Assembly: GCA_019748295.1 (NCBI GenBank) | Contig: JAIEPT010000082.1 | Span: 1-41,691, forward strand | Source: Gemmataceae bacterium | GTDB lineage: Bacteria; Planctomycetota; Planctomycetia; Gemmatales; Gemmataceae | Length of the DNA stretch: 41,691 nucleotides | Direction of reading: 5' to 3' | In this document: one piece after another, positions 9,425 through 17,955 of the stretch | Numbering within the stretch: position 1 is the first letter of the stretch | Layout: every line of letters starts with the position of its first letter | Notes under the pieces: model-generated | Database searches by the model: none | What the model saw: the letters and a program-made list of their open reading frames with translations, nothing else | Told to the model about the DNA's origin: nothing | Translations under genes and position numbers: made by a program

Positions 9425-10612
9425 ATGGTACGCGTCGCCATAACTTTGCTGTTCGCCTGCGTCCTGCCCCTCGGCGCACAGGAACCGCCGCACAAGTCAT
9501 TCGTCCTCCCGTTGAAGGATGGCCGCTACTACTCGCTGCACGATTACTGCAAAGCCAGCAACGCCATCTTCGGCACCGGCTATCCGCTCGATAAAATCCC
9601 CGATGAGGAACGCGAGATCACCCCGGTCGAGCGCCTTGCCGTGCAGGCGCTGCTGGGCAACCGCGTACGCATCACCGCGAATCAGCTCGTCATCCAATTC
9701 GAGGATGCCCAGGATCCGGAAACGCGCCGCGAGCAACGGCAGAAGGTCGGCAAAATCCTCGGACTGAAACTGGACGCCTGGCCTCATGGCAAAGGCCTCG
9801 ACGTGCCCGCCAACTTCAAGGCGGGCAAACGCACCTTTCTCTTCATCCATGGCCTCGCCAGCGACATCGACGACACCTTCGGCGGATTCATCCCGGAATG
9901 CCGCGAGAAGGGGATCCAGTGCCTCACCTTCGAGTATCCCAATCAGGGCCCGATCATCGAGGCGGCCGAGCGACTGCGAAGCGACCTGCGAAAACTGGAA
10001 CGCGATCATCCTGGCCTGAAGCTGTCGATCATCGCGCACAGCATGGGCGGACTCGTATCTCGCTATATGCTTGAAGTGGGCGAGCCGCCTGCAAGCGTCA
10101 CCGACCTCGCGACGCTCGGCACGCCGCATCATGGCTCACGCCTGGCGAACCACTTCGAGCTGTTCCACTTCGCCCGCACTCTTCTTGCCGACAGCACCGA
10201 ACGCCGCATTCGCCTAAGCGAAGGCCTCGGCGAAGCGGCCATCGACCTTCGGCCCGGCAGCAACTTCTTCGAAAAGCTCGATGCGGCGGGCCTCAATCGC
10301 CGGGTCCGCTATCACGTGGTCATCGGCGACAAAGGGGCGGTCCGCGCCGGCGAGTTGGCACGCTGGGAAGAAAAGTTCGCCGCCGCAATTCGCCGACGTT
10401 CGCTGCGCGTCGAAGAAGAGCAACGCCTGATCGCCGCGTTTTCGAATCTTGATGAACTGGAGAGCGGCAAAGGGGACGGCGCCGTCAGTACCGCCAGCGC
10501 TTCGCTTCGCGGCGCCTATCGGCAACGCACCTACCCGCTCACGCATGTGGGCCTGGTGCTCGGCGGATCGGAAAATCCCGTCTTCCGCGACTTGCTCGCG
10601 GATTTGCCGTAG
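9425..10612 (+). CDS. secreted lipase-like alpha/beta hydrolase
   Basis: 395 residues with an N-terminal signal peptide (MVRVAITLLFACVLPLGAQ). The alpha/beta-hydrolase core has an oxyanion-side FIHG at 140-143 and a nucleophile elbow AHSMGG with Ser206. GTPHHGS at 232-238 is typical of lipases and PGAP1/LipA-like acyl hydrolases. Probable triad partners are Asp351 (GDGAVS) and His374 (THVGLV). The N-terminal 120 residues form a separate domain of unknown type. It presumably hydrolyses an ester outside the cytoplasmic membrane, and the substrate is unknown. Its TAG stop is shared with the first bases of the family A repeat at 10611. Confidence 0.85.
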   Translation: MVRVAITLLFACVLPLGAQEPPHKSFVLPLKDGRYYSLHDYCKASNAIFGTGYPLDKIPDEEREITPVERLAVQALLGNRVRITANQLVIQFEDAQDPETRREQRQKVGKILGLKLDAWPHGKGLDVPANFKAGKRTFLFIHGLASDIDDTFGGFIPECREKGIQCLTFEYPNQGPIIEAAERLRSDLRKLERDHPGLKLSIIAHSMGGLVSRYMLEVGEPPASVTDLATLGTPHHGSRLANHFELFHFARTLLADSTERRIRLSEGLGEAAIDLRPGSNFFEKLDAAGLNRRVRYHVVIGDKGAVRAGELARWEEKFAAAIRRRSLRVEEEQRLIAAFSNLDELESGKGDGAVSTASASLRGAYRQRTYPLTHVGLVLGGSENPVFRDLLADLP

Positions 10613-10805
10613 AGTGGTCCTCACGCTCCGCGTGAGGTCAGCAGCGATGTGAAGTCCGACCGCTTTTGTTTTCGTGGCGACAAGTTTATCTAACTTGTCG
10701 GAATGGGTTGCAAAGCGGTCACTTCGAACAAGTTAATAAACTTGTTCCCACGGCCGTCTGACCTTACATCGCCGCTGACCTCACGCGGAGCGTGAGGACC
10801 ACTCT
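10611..10805. repeat. family A composite palindrome with inner ACAAGTT core
   Basis: The outer arms AGAGTGGTCCTCACGCTCCG and their reverse complement lie at the two ends, continuing inward with TGAGGTCAGC. Inside are two further mini-palindromes facing each other: GACAAGTTTATCTAACTTGTC (10678-10698) and GAACAAGTTAATAAACTTGTT (10727-10747). The same design recurs at 37379-37572 and, with the left half lost, at 12508-12644. The total length of about 195 bp resembles a miniature inverted-repeat element. Confidence 0.9.
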
Positions 10806-10823
10806 CTAGAGACCCGCCTTCCG

Positions 10824-12425
10824 ATGGCCCAAACGCTGCTGCCGCTGGTGACGATTCGCCGCGAGATCGACGCGGAATTGCCGAAGGAGCGCCCATATCG
10901 CCTTTATGAAGTCGAAGACAGCCGCGGCGAAGCGGGCATGTCGTTGCGACGCATCGCTTACGTCTTCCCGAAATTTCGCGACCATCGCTGGGCGCCACAA
11001 TTCTTGGAACGCCTCCATCGGCTCCGCGAACGTCCTCTGCCGTACGTTGCTCAACCGCTCGAAGCGATTTCGCTCGTAGACGGCAGCCTCGTGGTTCTTT
11101 TCCACCCGTGGACCGCGGCAGCGGATAACAGCACCACCACGATCGAGACGCTTGCCAAGGGGCTCGCTTCGCTGCACGCAGCCGGCCTCGTTCATGGAGC
11201 AATCACGCCGAATGCCGTCTGGCGATCCGAAGGCGGTGCCGCGTGCCTTGGCGACGTCCTCCTCGGCTCGCTCGGCTTCTGGTCCTCGGGCGCCTTCATG
11301 CATGCGAAATCGGCCGAGTATGCTCCGCCGGAGTTCGAGGGCAAAAGTGCCGCCCCCACCTTTCGTGGCGACCTTTACTCGCTCGCCAAATCTTCGCTCC
11401 AATTGCTCGGCATTCCGCACGACGATGCAAAAGCGATCGGCAGACTCACGCGAGAACAACACTCGTTTCTCGTACCCATGCTGGAAGCCGATCCTGCACG
11501 CCGCCCTGCCAGTGGCGCCGATGCGTTGCGTAGGCTCGACGCATTTCGTTCGAATCGCCGCCGAATGCGCGCTGGCATCGTCGGGGTGATGCTCTTAATC
11601 ATGACATCGCTCGTCGCGTGGCAATTTTCGAAAACTCGACAAGCAACGGATGCCGCGCTCATCGCGGATCAAAAACGAACGGACACGTTCCACCAACTCG
11701 AAACGCGTCATCGCGAATTTGCCGTTCTCGAACAGCAACGCAACGACCTCGAACGCAGACTGCGAGCCGAGCAAGAAGCGAACAAGCAATTGCTCGCTCA
11801 AGTGAAGAACGGGAAGGAACCCGTTCCTGCGAAGGAATCGCCGCTGCCGAAATCGCTCATTCGCCAGGAGGCGGAAAACTGGTGGCGGCGTAACGCTACA
11901 GACAAATCACTCAGCTTCGCCGACATGCGTCGCTGGGGCCCCGTGCTTCCCGAAGCGAGCGAGATGTATCAGCAATGGTGCGACCGCTATGAGTCCTATC
12001 CGAACGACTCGCAAAGCCCGGAGAACAAAGGCTGGTGGATCCGCCTGACGGCAGGCGGCGCGGCGACGAAGGAATACGGCAAGTCGCGGCGCATCACCAT
12101 TACGGTGGACGACGTTGCCGTCAACTCATGGAAGGAAGAGTGGGCCGAGGCGGAGCAGCACTCCTACCCTCGCGGCGACGGCGACTGGATCCGCGTTCGC
12201 GGGTATGAGCCAGGGAAAAGAATCGGCATTCTGATCGAGTACTATTCGAGCCTGCTCGTGTACCGCGAAGGAGCGAAATCGGTATTCGACGGCCCCGTCG
12301 CGGTCTGGAAGCTGCACCAAGATCGCAAGGCGGGCAGCGACGCATTGTGGCTTGCGGTGGAGGTGGATTTCCCGAGAGGGTTCCCCGCCGTCGTCAACGT
12401 GCCGCTGACGAAGTTGGCTCCGTGA
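10824..12425 (+). CDS. membrane pseudokinase with extracytoplasmic domain
   Basis: 533 residues. Residues 1-245 align by pattern with the protein kinase fold: TIETLAKGLASLHAAGLVHG, then APPE at 167-170, GDLYSLA at 182-188 and ARRPA near 226-230. The catalytic elements are missing: there is no GxGxxG loop, the HRDxKPxN site reads HGAITPN (124-130), and the DFG site reads GDV. It is therefore probably a catalytically dead kinase that binds or scaffolds. A membrane helix spans about 250-268, a charged coiled coil about 285-330, and a 200-residue C-terminal domain rich in Trp and Tyr would lie outside. It may act with the next membrane protein, 12659-14071. The family is not recognised beyond the kinase fold. 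Confidence 0.8.
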   Translation: MAQTLLPLVTIRREIDAELPKERPYRLYEVEDSRGEAGMSLRRIAYVFPKFRDHRWAPQFLERLHRLRERPLPYVAQPLEAISLVDGSLVVLFHPWTAAADNSTTTIETLAKGLASLHAAGLVHGAITPNAVWRSEGGAACLGDVLLGSLGFWSSGAFMHAKSAEYAPPEFEGKSAAPTFRGDLYSLAKSSLQLLGIPHDDAKAIGRLTREQHSFLVPMLEADPARRPASGADALRRLDAFRSNRRRMRAGIVGVMLLIMTSLVAWQFSKTRQATDAALIADQKRTDTFHQLETRHREFAVLEQQRNDLERRLRAEQEANKQLLAQVKNGKEPVPAKESPLPKSLIRQEAENWWRRNATDKSLSFADMRRWGPVLPEASEMYQQWCDRYESYPNDSQSPENKGWWIRLTAGGAATKEYGKSRRITITVDDVAVNSWKEEWAEAEQHSYPRGDGDWIRVRGYEPGKRIGILIEYYSSLLVYREGAKSVFDGPVAVWKLHQDRKAGSDALWLAVEVDFPRGFPAVVNVPLTKLAP

Positions 12426-12430
12426 TTCTG

Positions 12431-12471
12431 CTCCCCTCTCCCCTTTGGGGAGAGGGGCTGGGGGTGAGAGG
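12431..12471. repeat. family F repeat (CTCCCCTCTCCCC type)
   Basis: CTCCCCTCTCCCCTTTGGGG followed by AGAGGGGCTGGGGGTGAG is a G/C-rich hairpin repeat. Related copies lie at 14073, 35907 and 41500. Here it occupies the place where the left arm of the neighbouring family A element is expected. Confidence 0.8.
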
Positions 12472-12507
12472 CCCAAGCGGTGCTGAGTCTTGTTTTCTTC
12501 GCCGTGC

Positions 12508-12644
12508 CTTTCGTGGCGACAAGTTTATTCAACTTGTCGGAATGGATCATCGAAAGGCATTTCGAACAAGTTAGATAAACTTGTTTCCACGGTCGTCTGA
12601 CCTTGCATCGCCGCTGACCTCACGCGGAGCGTGAGGACCACTCT
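12508..12644. repeat. family A composite palindrome, left arm missing
   Basis: The inner mini-palindromes GACAAGTTTATTCAACTTGTC (12518 onward) and GAACAAGTTAGATAAACTTGTT, and the right outer arm GCGGAGCGTGAGGACCACTCT, match the copy at 10611 closely. The left outer arm is absent and a family F repeat lies there instead. The element ends 14 bp before the next start codon. Confidence 0.85.
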
Positions 12645-12658
12645 ACAGAGACGTTCGC

Positions 12659-14071
12659 ATGTCCGATTCCGCGAAGAACTTGCTGCTCGGCTTTTTGGCC
12701 GCCGTCGTACTTATCGGCGGCCCGCTGCTGTGGTGGAATGCATCGCAGCCGAAGCAAGGTGATCCCGTCGTGCCGAAAGCCGAGGATGCGAAACGCGAAG
12801 AGGCGTTGCGCGAGAAGATTCGCACGCTTAGCGAAGCCGCTCGCAGTTTGGAGCAAAAAGCCAACTGGTGCGAGGCCGCGGGAGCATGGCAGAAGGTGCA
12901 CGACGCGGTGAAGGATGCAGGCAATCCGGACTTTCTCGCCCTCGATCGTCTCGCCGCGGAGCGGAATAAAGCAGCGTGCGAGGAGCAGTGCAATCCGAAG
13001 AACCTGGTCAAGCAAGTCGAACTGAAGCCGGGCCCGAAGCAGCAGCCCCAGAAGATCGAAGCGAACGAACTGATCCGCTTCTACCCGGCAGGAAAAACAA
13101 TCCGCTCGCTGGCCATCACCAACATGGACGGCAAAGCGAGCAACACCGATTGGGGTCTCAAGGGGGAAGCATCGTTCGTCCATTTCCTGGAAGCGCTCAT
13201 CGAAACCAAAGTCGTCGCCAACGATGGTCAACGCGTGAAGTTCATCGTCAAGCTACGCAAGGTGACGCAGACGCTGGTCGTATCCAAAGAGACGCTCGAG
13301 CTAGCCCTGCCCCAGGCGCCGATCCTCGAACAGGCCTGGGCGGACGCTGCACTCTGGCGCCTCAACCCGGGCGTCGCCAAGTTGCGGCTTCTTTGGGAAG
13401 GCGCGAACCTCGTTGATCCGAATCTCAAAAAAACGCTCACCGGCATTGCCGAACATTTGAAACGCGTCGGTATCGCGGGTGGGCATCCGCAAGACGTGCA
13501 GATGCTGCAACAGCTCGACAAGACCAGCGGGCTCGAAGTGGAAGCCGAATACGTCAACGGCATCGGCATCGTCCGCCTCGAAGTGATCGGCGGCCGGCCC
13601 GGCAATCTCTTCGACGAGCAAGCCCTGAAGACTCTCGGCGACCACCTCGCCCCGCTCATGGATTTCCACCTATTCCCCAACGCGAACAAAGCCGTCGGCG
13701 AAAAATGGCGGGTGCGGGCGCAGGACATCCTCCGTGCGGCTCCGATCGACTTCAATGCCGAGATCGACGGCTTCGTGGAACTCGAACGCAAGCCCGACGA
13801 CGCCAAAGACCGGGCCGGCATCGCGATCCTCGGCGTCGTCGACGGCAAGTTGCAAGCACAGGGCCGTGCGGAAGACGCTATTCGCCGCGGCGAGTTGAAA
13901 GTGCGGGGCGGCGAGCTGGAGTTTTCGATGCAGGACCTCTTCGTCCGCCGGGGCGAACTGACTTTCGATGTTCGCTCGACGTATGCTAGCCGCGACCATT
14001 TGCTGTTCCGAGCCGAGAACCTCCGCAACCTCCGCATCCGCAGCCGCTACGAAGCGCAGATCGCGAAGTGA
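12659..14071 (+). CDS. membrane-anchored protein of unknown function
   Basis: 470 residues with one N-terminal membrane helix (about 7-26, LLLGFLAAVVLIGGPLLWW) and no cleavage site, so it is anchored with the bulk outside. A charged helical region at about 40-75 is followed by a Trp/Cys-containing stretch (ANWCEAAGAWQKVHDAV) that resembles a single TPR-like hairpin. The remainder is mixed alpha/beta with GIGIVRLEVIGGRPGN and no known catalytic motif. It follows the pseudokinase gene on the same strand, separated by repeats only. A joint membrane complex is possible but not shown. Confidence 0.75.
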   Translation: MSDSAKNLLLGFLAAVVLIGGPLLWWNASQPKQGDPVVPKAEDAKREEALREKIRTLSEAARSLEQKANWCEAAGAWQKVHDAVKDAGNPDFLALDRLAAERNKAACEEQCNPKNLVKQVELKPGPKQQPQKIEANELIRFYPAGKTIRSLAITNMDGKASNTDWGLKGEASFVHFLEALIETKVVANDGQRVKFIVKLRKVTQTLVVSKETLELALPQAPILEQAWADAALWRLNPGVAKLRLLWEGANLVDPNLKKTLTGIAEHLKRVGIAGGHPQDVQMLQQLDKTSGLEVEAEYVNGIGIVRLEVIGGRPGNLFDEQALKTLGDHLAPLMDFHLFPNANKAVGEKWRVRAQDILRAAPIDFNAEIDGFVELERKPDDAKDRAGIAILGVVDGKLQAQGRAEDAIRRGELKVRGGELEFSMQDLFVRRGELTFDVRSTYASRDHLLFRAENLRNLRIRSRYEAQIAK

Positions 14072-14072
14072 T

Positions 14073-14232
14073 CCCCTCCCCCTTTGGGCAGAGGCGTTGG
14101 GGGAGAGGGCGGTGCATGATCTTCATGATCTGCGCCAAGCCCCAGGGTAAGCGCAGCGCACCCTGGGGATCAACGCGCTATCAGAATACGCGGAGCGATC
14201 CCAGGAGCTCCCTGCGGTCGCCCCTGGGCTTG
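14073..14232. repeat. family F hairpin plus two family C repeats
   Basis: A family F copy (CCCTCCCCCTTTGGGCAGAGG) follows the stop codon at 14073-14110. At 14135-14168 lies AAGCCCCAGGGTAAGCGCAG with its own palindromic end CACCCTGGGG, and at 14198-14232 lies the inverted family C arm (CCAGGAGCTCCCTGCGG to CCCCTGGGCTT). The two C arms differ in detail, as if derived from different copies. Confidence 0.75.
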
Positions 14233-14278
14233 GGCTTGGCGTTTGCTTCAATAGCGGTGTCGCCTAGAGGACGCAACG

Positions 14279-15220
14279 ATGCCGACGCTGCTTTACGCCG
14301 ATCCCATCTTCCTGAGCCATGAAACCGGTCGGCATCCGGAGAATCCTCGCCGGTTGGAGGCGATCCGCTGGCGGTTGGAGAAGCAGGGCCTGATCGCTCG
14401 ATGCAAAAAGGGCGACTTCCAACCGGCGACCATGGAGCAAATCGGCCTTGCTCATGATCCCAACGTGGCGGAAACGGCACGAAGCTTGTGCCGGCGCGGC
14501 GGCGGATACCTTGATGGCGATACGCCGGTCGTCCCGATGTCGTACGAAGTCGCCCTCGCCGCGGCAGGAGCATGCATCGCGGCCGTTGATGCGGTGATCA
14601 AGGGAGACGGCCGCAACGCCCTCACGCTCGTTCGTCCGCCCGGGCATCACGCCACGCCGTCGCGAAGCATGGGATTCTGCATCTTCAACAACGTCGCCAT
14701 CGCGGCTCGCCATGCCGTGAAGACGCATGGGCTTTCGCGCGTGCTCGTCGTCGATTGGGACGTGCATCACGGCAACGGCACTCAGGACGTCTTTTACGCC
14801 GACCCCGCCGTCGCCTTTCTGAGCATCCATCGCTATGGACAGGGTTTTTACCCAGGCACCGGAGCGGAAGACGAAACCGGCACTGGCCCAGGTCTTGGCG
14901 GCAATATCAACGTCGCCGTGCGAAACGGCATCTCACGCCCCGACTACTTGTCCCGCTTCCGCCATGCCGTCGAACAAGCGGCCGATCGCACGAAGCCGGA
15001 GCTGGTGCTGATCAGCGCGGGGTTCGACGCGCATCAACGCGACCCGATCGGCTCGCTCGGCCTCGAAAGCGAAGACTTCAGCGATCTGACGAAAAAAATG
15101 CTGGCAGTCGCATCAACCCATTGCCAAGGCCGACTGGTGAGTTGCCTCGAAGGCGGGTACAATCTGGAAGCCCTCGGCGAGTCGGTGGGCTGCCACCTCG
15201 ACGAGCTGCTGCATGGATGA
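14279..15220 (+). CDS. histone deacetylase-family zinc amidohydrolase
   Basis: 313-residue arginase/deacetylase-fold enzyme of the HDAC/AcuC/polyamine-deacetylase superfamily, which removes acetyl or related acyl groups from amines. The active-site signatures are complete: RPPGHHA with His123 and His124, GFCIFNN at 132-138, [12 protein letters not shown] with probable Zn ligands Asp161 and His163, the third ligand Asp250 in SAGFDAH, and Tyr294 in [10 protein letters not shown]. Length and motifs best fit class II bacterial members. There is no signal peptide, so it is cytoplasmic. The start ATG follows GAGGA. It stands alone, and the substrate cannot be told from context. Confidence 0.93.
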   Translation: MPTLLYADPIFLSHETGRHPENPRRLEAIRWRLEKQGLIARCKKGDFQPATMEQIGLAHDPNVAETARSLCRRGGGYLDGDTPVVPMSYEVALAAAGACIAAVDAVIKGDGRNALTLVRPPGHHATPSRSMGFCIFNNVAIAARHAVKTHGLSRVLVVDWDVHHGNGTQDVFYADPAVAFLSIHRYGQGFYPGTGAEDETGTGPGLGGNINVAVRNGISRPDYLSRFRHAVEQAADRTKPELVLISAGFDAHQRDPIGSLGLESEDFSDLTKKMLAVASTHCQGRLVSCLEGGYNLEALGESVGCHLDELLHG

Positions 15221-15256
15221 GGCGGCCCGTTACGCGCTCCTTCTCGCTGCTTCTCG

Positions 15257-16414
15257 CTACTTCTTCACCTGAAGGAAGTTCGCTTTCCCTGCAAGCTCTT
15301 GGATCGGAACGACATCGACGTTTGGCGCAAGCGAATACGGTCGATCCCCCGGATAGACGACGAACAGTCGTTCAAGATGAAGGTCCTTTAGCGCGATGCG
15401 CATCGAGGAAGTCATCTTCGGCGCGTCTGTTCGCTTGCACTCGACGCCGAATCGCTTTCCGCGTTCGAAGAGGAGCAGATCGAGTTCGGCGCCTTGATGC
15501 GTGGCCCAGAAATACGCCTCATCCGGCTGAGTCGCTTTGAGCACTTCCTCAACGGCATATCCTTCCCAGGATGCCCCGACTTTCGGATGCGATTCCAACG
15601 TGCGCCGGTCGGGAATTCCCAACAACGCGTGAAGCAATCCGCTGTCGCGCACGTATATCTTCGGCGCCTTCACTTGTCTCTTGCCGAGGTTCTCGAACCA
15701 GGGCTGCAGCTGGCGAAGCATGAAGACGCCGGTGAACAGATCGAGGTAACGACGGACTGCCGGTTCGCCGACGGATAACGCCCTCGCGAGTTCGGCGCCG
15801 TTCCATGTTTGCGCGTGGTAGTGGGCGAGCATCGTCCAAAATCGGCGCAGCGCTTCGGCCGGTATATCGACGCCCAACTGAGGAAGGTCTCGCTCAACGA
15901 ACGTCTGAAGGAACTGACGCCGCCATACGAACGACGCGGCCTCCGTCCTTGCGGAGTACGCCAGGGGAAACCCGCCGCGAAGCCAATGTCGATTCTGCGC
16001 CGAGGCCCCGAGGTCGCTGAGGCGGAAACCTTCCAACTGCACGATTTCGATTCGCCCAGCGAGGGTTTCGGAAGATTGGCGGAGCAATTCCGGCGAGGCG
16101 CTGCCAAGGATCAGGAATTTGGCGGACATCGGCTTGCGATCGGCCAACACGCGCAGCAGCGGAAACAACTCAGGCATCCTCTGAACTTCGTCAATGACGA
16201 TCAATCCCTTCAGGTGACGAAGTGCGAGATTCGGCTCCGCCAATCTCGCGAGCGCCACGGGATCCTCGAGGTCGAAGTAATTCTGGGAAGAAGCCGGCAC
16301 AAACTGCCGAGCCAGCGTCGTCTTTCCGCACTGCCTCGGCCCCAGAATCGCGACGATGCGGCTCCGCTTCAAAGCGGATCGGATGATCAACTCATCAGTT
16401 TCTCGTACAATCAT
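15257..16414 (-). CDS. AAA-family ATPase with DUF4143 C-terminal domain
   Basis: 385 residues. An N-terminal P-loop domain (Walker A GPRQCGKTT at 25-33, Walker B LIVIDEVQ at 71-78) is followed by the DUF4143 winged-helix and nuclease-like domain. In the latter, GAELDLLLF and FGVECKR resemble a PD-(D/E)xK core. This two-domain layout is common in bacteria and archaea, often in mobile or strain-specific positions, and its role is not established. No partner gene is nearby. It is convergent with the HDAC gene and separated from it by only 36 bp. Confidence 0.9.
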   Translation of the reverse strand: MIVRETDELIIRSALKRSRIVAILGPRQCGKTTLARQFVPASSQNYFDLEDPVALARLAEPNLALRHLKGLIVIDEVQRMPELFPLLRVLADRKPMSAKFLILGSASPELLRQSSETLAGRIEIVQLEGFRLSDLGASAQNRHWLRGGFPLAYSARTEAASFVWRRQFLQTFVERDLPQLGVDIPAEALRRFWTMLAHYHAQTWNGAELARALSVGEPAVRRYLDLFTGVFMLRQLQPWFENLGKRQVKAPKIYVRDSGLLHALLGIPDRRTLESHPKVGASWEGYAVEEVLKATQPDEAYFWATHQGAELDLLLFERGKRFGVECKRTDAPKMTSSMRIALKDLHLERLFVVYPGDRPYSLAPNVDVVPIQELAGKANFLQVKK

Positions 16415-16471
16415 GGGTCAATCGTATACCATGAAAATCGAACGGTCAACGTTAGATTTTCATGGTACGGC

Positions 16472-17902
16472 TTATGCGCTCGCGCAGACGTTCTTGAGGT
16501 CCGCCCGAGCTCCCTCGTAAGTCGTCGCGTACCCCAGCACCGTCGGATCGGGATCGATCCCCCAGGTTTTGCATGCCTGTCGGTAGATGTCGGGCCACCA
16601 GTTTTCGTGGCGGGTGAGGCCCTGCTCCTTCACCGCTTGCCAGTTGCTCAGGATGCGCGTCCAGCAGCGGTCGCCGTAGGCGAGGGCTTCCTTCCATTCG
16701 CCGATTTGCGGGATGTACCACTCGCGGCCAAGCTGGGCGTGGAGCACTTCGTCGGCCCAATCGAAATCCTGGATCGTGGCGATCAGCGGCACGTTCGACT
16801 TTTGGCCGACTTCCCATTCGTAGCGCTTGCCCGTCTTCGTCATGAGGCCCTGCTCGATGAAGTAGAGAACGGCATGGCGTTCGATCGGCGTGCATTCGGT
16901 GTTGAGCCGATGCGACCAGTTGAGGGTGATGCGAGCCTTCGTCCAATCGACGCCTAGGGATACGAAGCCGACTTCGCCCATCATCGCATGGCGGGCCTCG
17001 TCCCATAGCTGGCGCGACATGTCGCGGTAGTAGCCCCAGGGTTTGCCCTTCGTCTCCTGAATGATGCTCGCCATCATCTCGGGGACATCGATTTCGCGGA
17101 GCCGTTTGAAGAGCATCATCAGCGTCTTCGGCTTGGCGGGCATCGTCTCGTCGTAGAGGAACGCCTCGGCATTCACGGCCTGGTTCCACGGATCCTGCCA
17201 ACGCTCGTCCCGCTTCGGCACACGGTCGTATTGGTATGGTTTGGCGGAGAAGACGCGCTCCGATGGCGGATCGCTGATCGCGGCTAACCCATCGATCGAC
17301 CCGGCGGATGCGAGACATTGCATGAGAAACTGCGGCCAACCGGGCGTCCGCGCCAGAGCGGCCTCATCGATCAATGCGGCCACGGCCTTCTGGCCGAAGT
17401 CGATCATGTCGGCCAATTCGAGACGGGCGAAACGCAGGACGCGGCAAGAGGGGGCGTCGGTCAGCGGATTCGTATCGGCCTGATAGCGTTCGATGGCGCG
17501 GTCGAGTTCAGGGATCGCGAGGCAGATGCCGAGCAGCAGTTCCTCCGTCGTCGGCGCCGCGAGGATTTCGTCGAAGAAGATGCGCAACCCTTCATGCGGA
17601 ACTTCATCCAACCCCAGCGGCGGCTCACGCATTTCGGCAATGCGGTCCCGCAACGCCTGGACATGTTCCGCACAAAGATACGCAAAATGCGAAAAGGCTG
17701 TCTTCAGTTCGTAGATCGGCTCCGCGGTAATGCGGGCAGTGAAAATCTCGTGCAAACGGACGAATGCGTAGTGAAATCGCTTGAGCCGAGCGACGCATGC
17801 TTCCACGGACAGCCCAGGCTTGGCGGCCTCCGCAAACGTCGCGATGCCGGCGAGCGGCGGAAGGTTACGGTAGGTGCGATACGAATCGACGGTTACGGAC
17901 AT
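16472..17902 (-). CDS. ferritin-like probable di-iron protein, unknown function
   Basis: 476 residues, all-helical by sequence, with no signal peptide. It contains repeated metal-ligand-like signatures: ELKTAFSHFAYLCAEH (Glu79-His80), DEARHAMMGE (Glu302, His305, Glu310) and DWADEVLHAQLG (Glu385, His388). The ExxH pairs in long helices are typical of ferritin-like oxidase and oxygenase folds. The DEARH motif is seen in several such families, including DUF455-type proteins. The exact family is not recognised and no substrate can be given. The start was chosen from GAGGGA 9 nt before the ATG. Confidence 0.75.
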   Translation of the reverse strand: MSVTVDSYRTYRNLPPLAGIATFAEAAKPGLSVEACVARLKRFHYAFVRLHEIFTARITAEPIYELKTAFSHFAYLCAEHVQALRDRIAEMREPPLGLDEVPHEGLRIFFDEILAAPTTEELLLGICLAIPELDRAIERYQADTNPLTDAPSCRVLRFARLELADMIDFGQKAVAALIDEAALARTPGWPQFLMQCLASAGSIDGLAAISDPPSERVFSAKPYQYDRVPKRDERWQDPWNQAVNAEAFLYDETMPAKPKTLMMLFKRLREIDVPEMMASIIQETKGKPWGYYRDMSRQLWDEARHAMMGEVGFVSLGVDWTKARITLNWSHRLNTECTPIERHAVLYFIEQGLMTKTGKRYEWEVGQKSNVPLIATIQDFDWADEVLHAQLGREWYIPQIGEWKEALAYGDRCWTRILSNWQAVKEQGLTRHENWWPDIYRQACKTWGIDPDPTVLGYATTYEGARADLKNVCASA

Positions 17903-17934
17903 GTCGGCGTCCCTCGAATTGGGCGAACGCCGTC

Positions 17935-17940
17935 ATTGTA
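17935..17940 (-). promoter_or_regulatory. -10-like box for the ferritin-like gene
   Basis: TACAAT on the minus strand lies 32 nt before the ATG, in GATAAATACAATGACGG context. The -35 is weak and would fall near the end of the upstream gene at 17956. The assignment rests on the hexamer alone. Confidence 0.3.
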
Positions 17941-17955
17941 TTTATCGGTCGGCGA

